In this document: piece after piece, positions 5,848-7,116 of the stretch
Layout: each line of letters starts with the position of its first letter
Position numbering within the stretch: the stretch's first letter is position 1
DNA from: Phycisphaerae bacterium
GTDB taxonomy: Bacteria > Planctomycetota > Phycisphaerae > Tepidisphaerales > Tepidisphaeraceae
Direction: 5' to 3'
Assembly (NCBI GenBank): GCA_014380825.1
Contig: JACMJD010000095.1
Location: 1-7,116, forward strand
DNA: 7,116 nucleotides
The notes under the pieces: model-generated
Seen by the model: the letters and a program-made list of their open reading frames with translations, nothing else
The model's database searches: none
Told to the model about the DNA's origin: nothing
Position numbers and translations under genes: made by a program

Positions 5848-5859
5848 GTAAATCGATGG

Positions 5860-7116
5860 TCAATGCTCGTCGGACTTATCCAGCCACAGCGCCGTCGTGA
5901 TGCAGCGCGGATAGAACCGGCTGCCCACGGCTTGGCCGTTGACGAACTGGTCGGCGCAGGCGCCGTCGGCGGCGCCTTCGGTTTGCCATTTCATGTGGGC
6001 GATGTCCGCCTTGCGAAGCGCATCGGCCATTTTCGGATCATCGCCGAGGCGGAAGATTTCTCTGGCGACGTGTTGGAAGATGGCGATCTTGCTGACCCAA
6101 CTGTTGTCGCTGGTCGAGCTGAGCTTCAGGCCGCCGTCGCTGAAGAAGTTGCGACGTTGCGGGTCGCTCAAGAGCGCGACCGCGTGACGCTTGAGTTTCG
6201 CGACAAACGATTCGTTGCCGTTGCCGAGCCACGCGCGGCTGGATTTATATTCGCTGCCGTAATCGCACGTGCCCCAATACCAGGGGAAGAGCAGCGCTTC
6301 GACGGCGGGCAGCACGCGGGCGCTGTACGCCGGGCTGAGCGGATCGAACACGGCGGGCAAGCAGCCGTCTTCCGGATTCATCCGCCGCGCCACCGCATCG
6401 GCCGCCTTGTGCGCCGCAGAGGCGGCAGCTTCTTCAGACGCAATGTCGCCCAATCGGCTGTACAAAAATTCCAAACCGAGATAAGCCGCCACGCGCTTCA
6501 CGGCCAGATAGATGCTATTCCGCGCACGGGCAAGCGACGGATCGAGCGAATCGTACGTCGTGATCTCCGCACCGTTGCCGCAACGCGCGCTGTCGTATCG
6601 CATCGTGCCGGCCGTCTCGCGCCAGGCGTCGGATTCGGGTGAAGGCTGTTTCGGGCCGCGCTTGCTTGACCGCGATTTCGGATCGCTCGCTTCGGCGAGG
6701 GCGGCAAGCATCTCCGGCGTCGGCAGCCTGCGCTCCTCGGCGCCTTCACGATTCACCATGCTGCGCATGCACGCGCTGATCATCTCGCGATGTTTCTGCG
6801 TCCAGCGAATATCGCCGGTGCGCGCCACGTAACTCGCGGCGATCAGGATCCAGTTGCAAAGCTGTTCCTGCGTCATGTACGAGAACGCCCCGCTTCGCCC
6901 CGCCAGTTCATAGCTGCTGTGGCCGCTGGGCGCGAAGTTGCCGTGCGCGCCCATGTCGTGACAGAAGCTCACACCGCCGGCGGACAGATCGTGCTCGGCT
7001 TCGCTCGGCGCGGCGAGTGAATGCTCCCCCAGCGAGTGCTCCGCGGCCGCGTGCGGAATCTTGATCTGGTCGTGATAGCTGTAATGCCGGACATAGTTGT
7101 CGAGCAGGTTGCGCAC
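5860..7116 (-). CDS. GH52 beta-xylosidase, C-terminal part (gene runs off right edge)
   Basis: The visible 418 codons are the C-terminal part of a glycoside hydrolase family 52 enzyme, which releases xylose from xylo-oligosaccharides with retention of configuration. Diagnostic stretches are GGVSFCHDMGAHGNF, SSYELAGRSGAFSYMTQEQL, GAEITTYDSLDPSLARARN, DGGLKLSSTSDNSWVSKI and the ending GSRFYPRCITTALWL. They line up with the Geobacillus XynB2 sequence as I remember it. In that enzyme the nucleophile is Glu335 and the acid/base Asp495. By my alignment Asp189 of this fragment (TTYDSLD) is the acid/base, while the nucleophile lies beyond the window. The first codon here, GTG at 7116, corresponds to about residue 362 of XynB2 and is an internal Val, not a start; about 360 codons are missing. 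Two insertions relative to XynB2 are noted at 6979-7053 and 6616-6741. The gene is convergent with the protease gene. Confidence 0.85.
   Translation of the reverse strand: MRNLLDNYVRHYSYHDQIKIPHAAAEHSLGEHSLAAPSEAEHDLSAGGVSFCHDMGAHGNFAPSGHSSYELAGRSGAFSYMTQEQLCNWILIAASYVARTGDIRWTQKHREMISACMRSMVNREGAEERRLPTPEMLAALAEASDPKSRSSKRGPKQPSPESDAWRETAGTMRYDSARCGNGAEITTYDSLDPSLARARNSIYLAVKRVAAYLGLEFLYSRLGDIASEEAAASAAHKAADAVARRMNPEDGCLPAVFDPLSPAYSARVLPAVEALLFPWYWGTCDYGSEYKSSRAWLGNGNESFVAKLKRHAVALLSDPQRRNFFSDGGLKLSSTSDNSWVSKIAIFQHVAREIFRLGDDPKMADALRKADIAHMKWQTEGAADGACADQFVNGQAVGSRFYPRCITTALWLDKSDEH

Noticed and set aside
5785..6642. Plus-strand open frame opposite the GH52 gene
   Set aside because: Its start lies in the inverted repeat and the rest is the complement of clear GH52 sequence.

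Overview
The window (about 60% GC by eye) looks like a chromosomal segment from a free-living Gram-negative-type bacterium, most likely a planctomycete (Phycisphaerae or a relative). This placement is an inference. It rests on two kinds of dispersed inverted repeat that I associate with Planctomycetota and Verrucomicrobiota genomes, on the mix of lipoprotein machinery and secreted enzymes, and on an apparently leaderless gene. No rRNA, tRNA, CRISPR array, transposase or phage gene is visible.

Layout. Positions 1-186 hold a long inverted repeat (29-98) and a rho-independent terminator for the minus strand (121-157). Positions 187-1245 are a two-gene minus-strand unit. It consists of a membrane-anchored coiled-coil protein with a C-terminal beta domain, started by TTG behind a strong Shine-Dalgarno, followed by a 49-residue single-pass membrane protein. 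A candidate sigma-70-type promoter for the unit lies at 1388-1415. Positions 1446-1545 hold two hairpins with shared arms. Positions 1564-4283 are a second minus-strand unit. It contains lnt (apolipoprotein N-acyltransferase, catalytic Glu/Lys/Cys all present) and a HEAT-repeat lipoprotein whose start codon overlaps the lnt stop by 4 bases. Divergent from lnt, on the plus strand, is a secreted zinc metalloprotease of the HExxH...WxxEGxAE type (4354-5769), with an extended -10 box placed so that transcription would begin at the ATG. A second, perfect copy of the long inverted repeat (5780-5847) lies between the 3' ends of this gene and of a glycoside hydrolase family 52 (beta-xylosidase) gene that runs off the right edge.

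How the genes fit together. Lnt performs the last step of lipoprotein maturation, and the protein encoded immediately after it is itself a predicted lipoprotein, so enzyme and a likely substrate are translationally coupled. The coiled-coil protein and the 49-residue protein would both sit in the inner membrane and share one transcript, which suggests a joint envelope role of unknown nature. The metalloprotease and the GH52 enzyme fit a polymer-degrading lifestyle but are convergent and have no visible common regulation.

The best leads for something undescribed are the conserved 49-aa membrane protein and coiled-coil pair, the long repeat family with a second dyad nested in its loop, and the leaderless promoter of the protease. 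I found no obvious new defence or mobile system.
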